A stretch of 5,704 nucleotides of DNA, taken from the NCBI GenBank assembly GCA_030018635.1, contig JASEHU010000053.1, positions 1 to 5,704 of the forward strand. Direction: 5' to 3'. Position 1 is the first letter of the stretch, and each line of letters begins with the position of its first letter. This DNA is from a bacterium (GTDB lineage Bacteria; UBA9089; CG2-30-40-21; SBAY01). The notes under the pieces are model-generated. The model made no database searches and was not told the DNA's origin. It was given only the letters and a program-made list of their open reading frames with translations. This document shows, piece after piece, positions 1 through 5,703 of this stretch. Both the position numbers and the translations under genes were made by a program.

Positions 1-341
1 ATTATCTGAACAGAAGGCATTTTACCTACCAGGTGTTCTTGAAGGTTGCACCTGACTTTGTCAATCAGACAAGTTAGGTCTCTTGCCCTGCGATTATATC
101 TTGATCTTTCAATGATCTTTGGAAACAGATGCCCATAGTTCTTGGTGACAAAAGATATCCAGGCATTTTCACTATCATTTCCTGTAAGTTCTGCCATCAA
201 TGCCAAGGTGATTACTTCACTGTCACTAAATTCAGGCTCTGGGCCTGATGCTTTGAACCGAGGATACTCTTTTGCTATCCTCTTGTATTGGTCATCCACC
301 AATACATAAACAAAGACAAATAAGGTTTCTAGGTCTTTCAT
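1..341 (-). CDS. IS982-like DDE transposase, N-terminal part (cut by window edge)
   Basis: The frame starts at ATG 341 and stays open for 113 codons to the left edge, so the C-terminal part is missing. The protein begins MKDLETLFVFVYVLVDDQYK. It then has FSDSEVITLALMAEL at about residues 41-55 and FPKII-ERSRYNRRARDL at about 75-92. A short N-terminal helix, an (L/F)S(D/E)SE-(I/V)-(I/L)T segment and an FP...SR(F/Y)NRR segment are typical of the N-terminal region of IS982-type DDE (RNase H-fold) transposases, which cut and join the ends of their own insertion sequence. The catalytic DDE residues would lie beyond the edge and cannot be checked. A strong SD (AAGGGGGG) lies just before the ATG, within a hairpin. 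I could not define the terminal inverted repeat of the element; its end should lie between about 372 and 422. An IS4-group relative is the main alternative. Confidence 0.65.
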   Translation of the reverse strand, partial: MKDLETLFVFVYVLVDDQYKRIAKEYPRFKASGPEPEFSDSEVITLALMAELTGNDSENAWISFVTKNYGHLFPKIIERSRYNRRARDLTCLIDKVRCNLQEHLVGKMPSVQI

Positions 342-371
342 GATTATCCCCCCTTCTTTTTAGGGATAATC
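342..371 (-). promoter_or_regulatory. Hairpin covering the transposase ribosome binding site
   Basis: GATTATCCC (342-350) and GGGATAATC (363-371) form a perfect 9-bp inverted repeat with a 12-nt loop. Read on the minus strand, the stem ends at the base immediately before the transposase ATG, and the SD purines AAGGGGGG lie in the loop and 3' stem. A transcript entering from outside the element would be expected to fold and hide the SD. A weak promoter-like pair, TTGGCT (380-385) and TAAAAA (357-362) with 17-bp spacing, would start transcription inside the hairpin and so avoid the fold. The inverted repeat is seen directly; the regulatory role is inference, by analogy with IS10 and IS50, which limit transposase synthesis from read-through RNA. 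Confidence 0.45.
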
Positions 372-422
372 GGACTGAAAGCCAAAAAACTTTAGTAGAA
401 TTTTAAACTAGCACAATGCGTT

Positions 423-1394
423 TTAATGTATGGAAAGGATAAAATTACCAGTTGAGGTAAATTTTTGTATTCGATGGTTATAGGTATCAACCACATAGAC
501 ATTCCCTTCCGAATCCAAAACGATACCTGTAGGCTGATTAAACTCTTCATTTTGTGAACCGGCATGACCGAATTGAAGGATAAAGTTGCCGAAGTCACCA
601 AATTTTTGGACTCGATGATTATAGGTATCCACCACATAAACATCATTAGCCAAATTCAGGCAAATCCCCTGTGGTCGGTCAAACTCGCCTGCCTCAAAAC
701 CTCGTTTATCTCCCCATTTATGAAAATATCTGCCGTCTGAAGTGAATCTTTGAACCCGATTGTTAGCGGTATCAACTACATAGATATTACCTGATGAATC
801 TATGTTCACACCCCTGGGTAATCTAAACTGACCATCACCTGAGCCGGCACTACCTATCTGCATAATAAACTCTCCAGAGGTAGTAAATTTTTGTATCCGA
901 TGGTTATAGGTATCACCTACATAAACAGCATCATCTTTATCTACATATATTCCATAAGGTCGGTCAAACTCACCTGTTTCGAATCCAAATCTACCCCAAT
1001 CTAACAGGAAATTTCCTTCCTTATCAAATTTCTGGATACGGCTGTTATTTGTATCCGCCACATAAATATTACCGTCAGAATCTACCGCAACACCATAAGG
1101 GAATTTAAACCTCCCTGTTTCACTACCCATACCTCCAAATTTCATCATGAAATTACCCTTTTTGTCAAATTTACAAATTCGATGGTTATTGGTATCAGCG
1201 ACATAGAGATTATCTTCTTTATCTATGGCTATTCCATGTGGAAACTGCAAATCCCAACTACGATAAGGCCATTGCAATAATGCCTCACCAACCTGTTCCT
1301 TCCTGATTTCAACAGGAACATCAGGTGAAGAGGCACAACCGGCGATGGTTAAATTAATGACTAAAAGAAATAAAATCCTTACCTCTTTACGCAT
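423..1394 (-). CDS. NHL-repeat six-bladed beta-propeller lipoprotein
   Basis: This is a 323-residue exported lipoprotein. The N-terminus has a charged MRKEVR, a hydrophobic stretch and a lipobox IAGC, with the lipidated Cys at residue 20 followed by Ala. That suggests export through Sec, anchoring by lipid and, if the cell is Gram-negative, probable outer-membrane sorting. Six NHL repeats of 47-48 residues follow at 54-100, 101-147, 148-194, 195-242, 243-289 and 290-323. Each has the pattern G(I/V)..D..(G/D)N(I/V)YV.DT.N.R(I/V)QKF...G. The last repeat is short, and residues about 39-53 resemble the end of a blade (WPYRSWDLQFPH), so the N-terminus probably closes the ring. NHL propellers usually bind protein, glycan or RNA ligands; the ligand here is unknown and no catalytic domain is attached. 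The start is ATG 1394, preceded by AAGGA about ten bases upstream. It lies 20 bp after the nuclease gene, so co-transcription is likely. Confidence 0.9.
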   Translation of the reverse strand: MRKEVRILFLLVINLTIAGCASSPDVPVEIRKEQVGEALLQWPYRSWDLQFPHGIAIDKEDNLYVADTNNHRICKFDKKGNFMMKFGGMGSETGRFKFPYGVAVDSDGNIYVADTNNSRIQKFDKEGNFLLDWGRFGFETGEFDRPYGIYVDKDDAVYVGDTYNHRIQKFTTSGEFIMQIGSAGSGDGQFRLPRGVNIDSSGNIYVVDTANNRVQRFTSDGRYFHKWGDKRGFEAGEFDRPQGICLNLANDVYVVDTYNHRVQKFGDFGNFILQFGHAGSQNEEFNQPTGIVLDSEGNVYVVDTYNHRIQKFTSTGNFILSIH

Positions 1395-1414
1395 TGTTGA
1401 ATATCCTTAACATT

Positions 1415-2452
1415 TTATTTTTCTTTACCTTCTTTTAATGATATTTGTGCAGTTAAAATTGCTTTATGTAATTTTTCGGCGAATAATTCTTTTGGTGGCA
1501 ACTTTGTCAAATATTCCGAGACTTTTATTCTGTCTTTTGGTAAAAATAAAAGTTCAATCTGCTCTTTGCCTTTCTCTGAACAGAGTATCAATCCAATAGG
1601 TGGATTCTCACCTTCATCCATTTCATATTTTTCAATGTATCTTAAATAAAGTTCCATCTGTCCTTTATATTCTGCACGAAATTTGTCTAATTTTAATTCT
1701 ATAACCACAAAACACCTCAATTTTCTATGATAAAAAACCAAATCCATATAATAATCAATATTATCAAGTGTAATCCTTTTCTGTCTGGCTACAAAATAGA
1801 AATCTTTGCCTAATTCAATAATAAATTTTTCTAACGCATTCAATATTGCCCTTTCCAGATCTTTTTCACTATAGGTATCACTGAGTCCCAAAAAATCTAA
1901 CACATAAGGGTCTCTAAAGACCAACTCTGGTGTCATTTTATCTTCTTCTTTTAATTCTCGTAATTGATTTTCTATGGTTTTTTCTGGTAATTTTGACAAC
2001 GCGGTTCTTTCATAAAGCATAGTACCTATTCTTTCATCAAGGATGCGGGTGCTCCAGTGCTCTTTTTGACACAGAATAGCATAAAATTGGCGTTTCAGGT
2101 CATCTTTTATAGGTAAAAGACTTCTTATATGGGTCCAACTGAGCCCTTTGAATTCTCCACGCACTGCGTGGAGAATTGGGTAAGTATCATATATCTGAAC
2201 CATATACCATAAATTTTGAGAAGAAAACCCCCTCCCATATTTTTGAGTTAATTGTGCAGTCAGTGATTGCACTATCTTTTCCCCATACTCCGCCCTTTTT
2301 GATTTCATTATCTCTTCTTTGATAGTTTTCCCAATATTCCAGTAAAGCACTACCATCTCCTGATTGATGGTAATGGCAACTTTTTTTCTTGCCTGTTCAA
2401 TTAAACCTGAAATTTTATCAAAAAGTCCTTTGTTCTTTTCAATCTCGTTCAT
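1415..2452 (-). CDS. YhcG/DUF1016-family PD-(D/E)XK nuclease
   Basis: This 345-residue protein matches the YhcG (DUF1016) family in layout and length. A helical N-terminal domain spans about residues 5-150; it contains VVLYWNIGKTI, YGEKIVQSLTAQL and the family-typical LSWTHIRSLLPI. A C-terminal PD-(D/E)XK nuclease domain spans about 170-330. Its likely catalytic residues are visible: D237 in YYMDLVFYH, E252 and K254 in VVIELKLDKF, and Q265/Y269 in GQMELYLRY, a QxxxY motif. Members are often found near restriction-modification or mobile genes, and their cellular substrate is not firmly known. The ATG at 2452 is chosen because AAGGTG sits 8 bases before it; an in-frame TTG at 2458 would add two residues but sits too close to that SD. 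The gene lies 64 bp downstream of gltX and 20 bp upstream of the NHL gene. A perfect palindrome is translated within residues 92-101. Confidence 0.88.
   Translation of the reverse strand: MNEIEKNKGLFDKISGLIEQARKKVAITINQEMVVLYWNIGKTIKEEIMKSKRAEYGEKIVQSLTAQLTQKYGRGFSSQNLWYMVQIYDTYPILHAVRGEFKGLSWTHIRSLLPIKDDLKRQFYAILCQKEHWSTRILDERIGTMLYERTALSKLPEKTIENQLRELKEEDKMTPELVFRDPYVLDFLGLSDTYSEKDLERAILNALEKFIIELGKDFYFVARQKRITLDNIDYYMDLVFYHRKLRCFVVIELKLDKFRAEYKGQMELYLRYIEKYEMDEGENPPIGLILCSEKGKEQIELLFLPKDRIKVSEYLTKLPPKELFAEKLHKAILTAQISLKEGKEK
2151..2177. repeat. Perfect 27-nt palindrome inside the nuclease gene
   Basis: AATTCTCCACGCA (2151-2163), one central base (2164) and TGCGTGGAGAATT (2165-2177) form a perfect inverted repeat with 13-bp arms. 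It is read in-frame as PILHAVRGEF (residues 92-101 of the nuclease), just before the conserved LSWTH segment of the DUF1016 domain. Such a long perfect palindrome is unlikely to arise from protein constraint alone. It may be a small palindromic element inserted in-frame, in the manner of Rickettsia palindromic elements, or a structured site in the mRNA. Confidence 0.85.
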
Positions 2453-2516
2453 CTTCAAATCACCTTAATCCTTTGCCTAATATCGGTTTGGACTATTGCC
2501 TTTGAACTCTTATGCC

Positions 2517-3929
2517 CTAATTTTTCAAAACTTTGCTAATTCGTTCTGTGACAATTTTCTTACCCAGCAGAGCGACTACCTCGAAAATCCCCGGGCTTAC
2601 TTTACTACCTGTTAATGCGGCTCGTAAGGGATGGATTATATCGGCCGCTTTTATCCTTAATTCCTCGGCTAACCTACGAATACACATTTCAATAGAATCA
2701 GGGGTAAAGGAAGACAGTTGTGATAACTTAGTCTTTACTTGCTCCATAATTTCGGAAACACCATTTTTAGTCAGTAAAGTCATTGCCTCCGGTTCATACA
2801 CCAGGGAACCTGTATCTACGAAGAAAAATCTTGCCCGTTCAACAAAATCCCCCAAAGTCCTCATTCGTTCCTGAAAAAGCCTGACTATTTCCTTAAATTT
2901 TCGATTTTCGATTTTCGATTTTCGATTTTCGATTTTATTTAAATATTTCCCACATAACCCTGTCAGCGTATCTATATCCAATCCCTTGATATACTCCCCA
3001 TTCAACCAGCGTAATTTTTCCAGGTCGAATATGGCCGGATTTTTACTTACCCGCTCCAAAGAGAATTTTACCACCAACTCAGACCCTGAAATTATCTGCT
3101 GACTATCAGAGGTTGACCAACCTAATAATGCCAGGTAGTTAACCAATGCCTCAGGTAAATACCCCTCCTGGATATAATGTCCAATGGCAACATCGCCATG
3201 TCGTTTACTCAAAGGTGTCTTATCCGTGCCCAGAATCAAAGGTAAGTGGGCAAATATTGGTAGTTTGAATCCTAATGCCTGAGACAATAAAATCTGACGC
3301 GGGGTATTGGAGATATGGTCCTCACCACGAATGACATGGGTAATTTCCATCAAGGCATCGTCGATAATGCAGGCAAAATTATAAGTAGGCATGCCATCTG
3401 ATTTAAGTATGATAAAATCACCCAGTAATTTATTATCAAAGGTCAACTCTCCCCGAATCAGGTCATTTACTGTAGTCATTCCGGGCAGGATTTGAAATCG
3501 AACAACCGGTTTACGACCCCCAGATTCATATTCTTGCCTTTGGGCCAAAGACAGGTTTTGGCATCGACCATCATAGGCCGGCCTATCAGGAGATTCCAGT
3601 GCCTCTTGACGCTGAGCCTTTAATTCCTCCGGTGTGCAATAGCAATAATACGCCTTATTTTCCTGCAATAATTTCTCAATGTATTCCTTGTAGATATGTA
3701 TTCGCTCAGACTGGAAATAGGGTCCTTCATCCCAGGTTATTCCCAACCAATTCAGGCTATCCAGAATAACCTGAACACTCTCTTGAGTAGAGCGTTTAAT
3801 ATCGGTATCTTCTACTCGCAGGATAAACTTGCCTTGATGTTGTTTAGCCAATAGCCAATTAAAAAGAGCGGTTCTTGCCCCACCCAGATGTAAATAACCC
3901 GTTGGAGCCGGTGCAAATCTTACTCTCAT
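2517..3929 (-). CDS. gltX: Glutamyl-tRNA synthetase (class I)
   Basis: This 470-residue cytoplasmic enzyme ligates glutamate to tRNA(Glu) using ATP. The length is normal for bacterial GluRS. The N-terminus is MRVRFAPAPTG with the HIGH-type motif HLGG at 14-17. Next come a CxC pair at 96/98 and Cys123, in the position of the zinc-binding segment of some GluRS. RGEDHISNTPRQ begins at 201, and the KMSKS-type motif is PLSKR at 239-243. The anticodon-binding region follows, with FDLEKLRWLNGEYIK near 301-315 and the typical C-terminal GSKVSPGIFEVVALLGK. The reading frame extends upstream to 4010, but those 27 residues are encoded by the end of a mobile element and do not resemble GluRS, so ATG 3929 is used; the adjacent GTG 3932 is possible. 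The SD GGAGG lies 12 bases before the ATG and 9 before the GTG. Residues 332-344 (KIENRKSKIENRK) come from a heptamer tandem repeat. Whether it charges tRNA(Gln) too cannot be told here. Confidence 0.97.
   Translation of the reverse strand: MRVRFAPAPTGYLHLGGARTALFNWLLAKQHQGKFILRVEDTDIKRSTQESVQVILDSLNWLGITWDEGPYFQSERIHIYKEYIEKLLQENKAYYCYCTPEELKAQRQEALESPDRPAYDGRCQNLSLAQRQEYESGGRKPVVRFQILPGMTTVNDLIRGELTFDNKLLGDFIILKSDGMPTYNFACIIDDALMEITHVIRGEDHISNTPRQILLSQALGFKLPIFAHLPLILGTDKTPLSKRHGDVAIGHYIQEGYLPEALVNYLALLGWSTSDSQQIISGSELVVKFSLERVSKNPAIFDLEKLRWLNGEYIKGLDIDTLTGLCGKYLNKIENRKSKIENRKFKEIVRLFQERMRTLGDFVERARFFFVDTGSLVYEPEAMTLLTKNGVSEIMEQVKTKLSQLSSFTPDSIEMCIRRLAEELRIKAADIIHPLRAALTGSKVSPGIFEVVALLGKKIVTERISKVLKN
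2898..2936. repeat. Heptamer tandem repeat (TTTTCGA) within gltX
   Basis: There are five exact copies of TTTTCGA (2898-2932) plus a partial TTTT (2933-2936). On the coding strand they read as a seven-residue peptide period, KIENRKS then KIENRKF. The position is between helices of the GluRS anticodon-binding region, where family length varies. The unit resembles the short tandemly repeated heptanucleotides (STRR) described in cyanobacteria. One unit of slippage would shift the gltX frame; only changes of three units keep it. Confidence 0.92.
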
Positions 3930-3940
3930 CACTTCTTCTT

Positions 3941-3949
3941 GCCTCCATC
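3941..3949. repeat. Target-site duplication, gltX-side copy
   Basis: GCCTCCATC is identical to 4140-4148 and directly abuts the CAGAC end of the 190-bp element. A 9-bp direct repeat exactly at both ends of an inverted-repeat element is the signature of transposition. Confidence 0.8.
3942..3946 (-). promoter_or_regulatory. Shine-Dalgarno site of gltX, inside a target duplication
   Basis: GGAGG on the minus strand is the only strong SD before gltX, 12 bases from ATG 3929 and 9 from GTG 3932. It lies within GATGGAGGC, the gltX-side copy of the 9-bp duplication flanking the neighbouring mobile element. The insertion therefore kept gltX's ribosome binding site and left a second copy on the ATPase side. 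Confidence 0.75.
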
Positions 3950-4139
3950 CAGACGATTTGAAAGCACAATATAAAAATTTTATCACGAAAGCACGAAAAT
4001 CAGAAAACACGAAAGGGGTTTAATTTACTACCCTTAATTCTTCCCACTAACTCCTCAAATTTCATTACAAGGTTTAAAACCTTTTCGTGCTTTCATTCTT
4101 TCGTTATTTCGTGATAAAAATTTCCTTTCAAATTGTCTG
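3950..4139. mobile_element. 190-bp MITE-like element between the ATPase gene and gltX
   Basis: The ends are CAGACGATTTGAAAG (3950-3964) and CTTTCAAATTGTCTG (4125-4139), inverted repeats matching at 14 of 15 positions. They are flanked by a perfect 9-bp direct repeat. The inverted similarity continues inward with gaps, through ATTTT(T)ATCACGAAA and a run of CACGAAA-type units, to about 4022 on the left and 4075 on the right, so the element could fold into a long hairpin. The core contains the perfect palindrome AAGGTTT-A-AAACCTT (4069-4083) and a 21-codon open frame (4065-4000, minus). It encodes no transposase, which fits a non-autonomous miniature element mobilised in trans. A 9-bp duplication occurs in several IS families, so the parent cannot be named. 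The element adds 27 spurious codons in-frame upstream of gltX. Confidence 0.82.
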
Positions 4140-4148
4140 GCCTCCATC
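4140..4148. repeat. Target-site duplication, ATPase-side copy
   Basis: GCCTCCATC is the second exact copy of the 9-bp sequence at 3941-3949. It sits 8 bp downstream of the ATPase stop codon, so the target was the short gap between the two genes. Confidence 0.8.
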
Positions 4149-4156
4149 AGTAATTT

Positions 4157-5284
4157 TTATCCTATAAAATCCATATAATTTTCCCTATTGATAATCTTAA
4201 ATTCAGAATTACTATATGTTTCTATCCATTCTTTAGGTGGTTTTATTGGTTTTTCCTGCCATTTGAATTCATATCCGTACAATTTACCATCTCTCTCTTC
4301 TACAAAATCTACTTCTTTTTGATTCCATGTCCGCCAAAAATAATTATTGGCATAGATATTTTTGTAGGATTGCTTTTTCAATCGCTCTACAACCAGAAAA
4401 TTTTCCCACAGATGGCCAATGTCATTGCGTAATTCGATAGAATTAAAATTAGAAATAATAGAATTACGAATACCGTTATCATAAAAATAGAATTTACTTT
4501 TTTTAGTAATTTCTTTTCTCAAATTTTGGCTGTATCCTCGTAAATTATAAATAACAAACGCCTTTTCCAATAAATCAAGATAACGAGCAACAGTCTTATA
4601 ATCGATACCCAGTTGCCTGCCTATTTCAGAAAGAGAAACTTCACTGCCAACCTGAAAAGCAAGTAATCGCAAAAGGTCCAGTAATATCTTTGAACCTTTT
4701 ACTTTTTCTAATTCCAAAATATCCTTTAATAAATATGAACCTGTTATTTCATTAAGGATTCTTTTCTTTTCTGTTAATTCGTTTGTAGCCGCGACTTCAG
4801 GATAACCGCCATAAATCAAATATTCTTCTAATTTATTTTTTAGATCAAAAGGATTATAAAGCCCACTAAATTCAATTTGAGAAACAGGAAATAAGGTTAA
4901 TGTTATTTTTCTACCTGTTAATGGTTCACCGGTCTGTCCTGCCAATTCAAAAGAAGATGAACCTGTAACAATTATTTGAAGGGAAGGAATTTTATCAACT
5001 AAAATTTTTAAACCCTGGCCAATATTTTTTATTTTTTGTGCCTCATTAATGACAATTAGTTCATACCCTCTGGCATATTCCAGGATTTTAGTAAAATTCT
5101 GTGAGATTAGAACTTCCTGAATTCTTATATCTTCACCAGAATCAAGCCTGTATTTAATCTGTGTCTCTTTTAAAAAATCGATTAAGAGTGTAGTCTTTCC
5201 AACTTGACGGGGACCATAAATGACCAATACCTTACCTGGTTTAAGAAATTGTCCTAAATTTTGATAAATTCTTGGTATTTTCAT
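4157..5284 (-). CDS. AAA_14/DUF4143-type ATPase with C-terminal PD-(D/E)XK-like domain
   Basis: This 375-residue protein has the full layout of the ATPase family formed by an AAA_14 domain and DUF4143. Walker A is GPRQVGKTT at 24-32. The Walker B region is LIVINEAQKI at 76-85, with Asn80 where Asp is usual and Glu81 kept. A sensor-1-like TGSSSFEL lies at 107-114, and the family-typical YLIYGGYPEV at 155-164. A winged-helix segment follows at about 214-244 (VSLSEIGRQLGIDYKTVARYLDLLEKAFVI). The C-terminus has FYFYDNGIRN, GHLWENFLVVERL and a degenerate nuclease-like motif with D326 and E339-F-K341 (KEVDFVE...YGYEFKW). Members are common in bacteria and archaea, often in accessory regions, but their cellular role is unsettled. 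ATG 5284 gives the standard N-terminus; the SD is weak (AAGAT). Without the MITE it would lie 28 bp upstream of gltX. Confidence 0.93.
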   Translation of the reverse strand: MKIPRIYQNLGQFLKPGKVLVIYGPRQVGKTTLLIDFLKETQIKYRLDSGEDIRIQEVLISQNFTKILEYARGYELIVINEAQKIKNIGQGLKILVDKIPSLQIIVTGSSSFELAGQTGEPLTGRKITLTLFPVSQIEFSGLYNPFDLKNKLEEYLIYGGYPEVAATNELTEKKRILNEITGSYLLKDILELEKVKGSKILLDLLRLLAFQVGSEVSLSEIGRQLGIDYKTVARYLDLLEKAFVIYNLRGYSQNLRKEITKKSKFYFYDNGIRNSIISNFNSIELRNDIGHLWENFLVVERLKKQSYKNIYANNYFWRTWNQKEVDFVEERDGKLYGYEFKWQEKPIKPPKEWIETYSNSEFKIINRENYMDFIG

Positions 5285-5321
5285 ATTTTTATCTTAGTGC
5301 ATTCCTCATAATATGTTAATT

Positions 5322-5342
5322 TCAAGGAAGAGCAATCCTTGA
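5322..5342. other. Weak hairpin upstream of the ATPase gene
   Basis: TCAAGGA (5322-5328) and TCCTTGA (5336-5342) form a perfect 7-bp inverted repeat with a 7-nt loop, 38 bp upstream of the ATPase start. It could be an operator-like site or a short RNA stem. No T-run makes it a convincing terminator in either direction. Confidence 0.3.
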
Positions 5343-5353
5343 TTTTGTGCCTG

Positions 5354-5464
5354 ATTCAGGCAGACATCAGACATCAGACATCAGACTTTTCTATGTAGGA
5401 ACTTGGTCCCTGAAGTGTCTTCTCCTGAGTCTGATGTCTGAAGTCTGATGTCTAATGTCTGAAT
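5354..5464. repeat. Inverted pair of CAGACAT heptamer arrays
   Basis: The left arm (5354-5387) begins ATTCAG and contains three copies of CAGACAT plus CAGAC (5361-5386). The right arm (5428-5464) has the complementary (ATGTCTG-type) units, partly degenerate, and ends CTGAAT. The arms pair over about 33 bp with one small gap and few mismatches, enclosing about 40 bp of unrelated sequence. I found no flanking target duplication. The architecture, heptamer units in two inverted arms around a short core, resembles the MITE at 3950-4139, though the sequence differs. Confidence 0.8.
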
Positions 5465-5508
5465 TAAAGAGGAATCTTCTGCATTAGACCAATACCTCTA
5501 CTTCACAC

Positions 5509-5703
5509 CAGCAATTCACGGTGAACAGAAAACCCGTGCTATTATAAGGGTTTGGAGCGATTTTAAAATATTTTCTTCGTAATATTTAGCCCAAAAACTG
5601 GCGTATCAAGTCTTAAATAGAAGAGCTTGAATCCCTTTGCCAGAGCGAAGTTTTCCATTCCTTGATTTTCGATTAGAGGTATCGTATTCACCGTGAATTG
5701 CTG
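5509..5703. mobile_element. Possible 195-bp miniature element with 17-bp inverted ends
   Basis: CAGCAATTCACGGTGAA (5509-5525) is the exact reverse complement of 5687-5703. The interior holds nested complementary segments in the right order for one stem: CTTCG (5575-5579) with CGAAG (5646-5650), CTGGC (5598-5602) with GCCAG (5639-5643), and TCAAGTCTT (5606-5614) with AAGA-G-CTTGA (5621-5630), with a six-base loop. A separate small hairpin, AAACCC/GGGTTT, lies at 5530-5553. No transposase is encoded. A target duplication cannot be tested because the window ends one base after the right end. It could instead be a structured RNA or part of a larger element. Confidence 0.45.

Noticed and set aside
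392..646. 84-codon minus-strand frame overlapping the 3' end of the NHL gene
   Set aside because: It is an out-of-frame shadow of the repetitive NHL coding sequence, with no SD and no recognisable protein.
2453..2516. Possible terminator between gltX and the nuclease gene
   Set aside because: No stem followed by a T-run is visible on the minus strand; the gap looks like an operon spacer.
2533..2874. 113-codon plus-strand frame opposite gltX
   Set aside because: It is antisense to conserved GluRS C-terminal sequence and has no supporting features.
3930..4010. 27-residue N-terminal extension of GltX beginning at GTG 4010
   Set aside because: It is encoded by the MITE arm and the target duplication, does not resemble GluRS, and an SD with the canonical MRVRFAPAPTG start lies downstream.
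5361..5464. CRISPR array
   Set aside because: The units are 7 bp with no spacers, and the two arms are inverted, so this is a tandem/inverted repeat rather than a CRISPR.
5336..5669. 11-bp direct repeat TCCTTGATTTT at 5336-5346 and 5659-5669
   Set aside because: It is short and AT-rich, and its positions do not coincide with the ends of any element; it is close to chance expectation.
5492..5682. Complementary ATACCTCTA (5492-5500) and TAGAGGTAT (5674-5682)
   Set aside because: The pair crosses rather than nests with the 17-bp inverted ends, so it does not add to that structure and may be coincidence.
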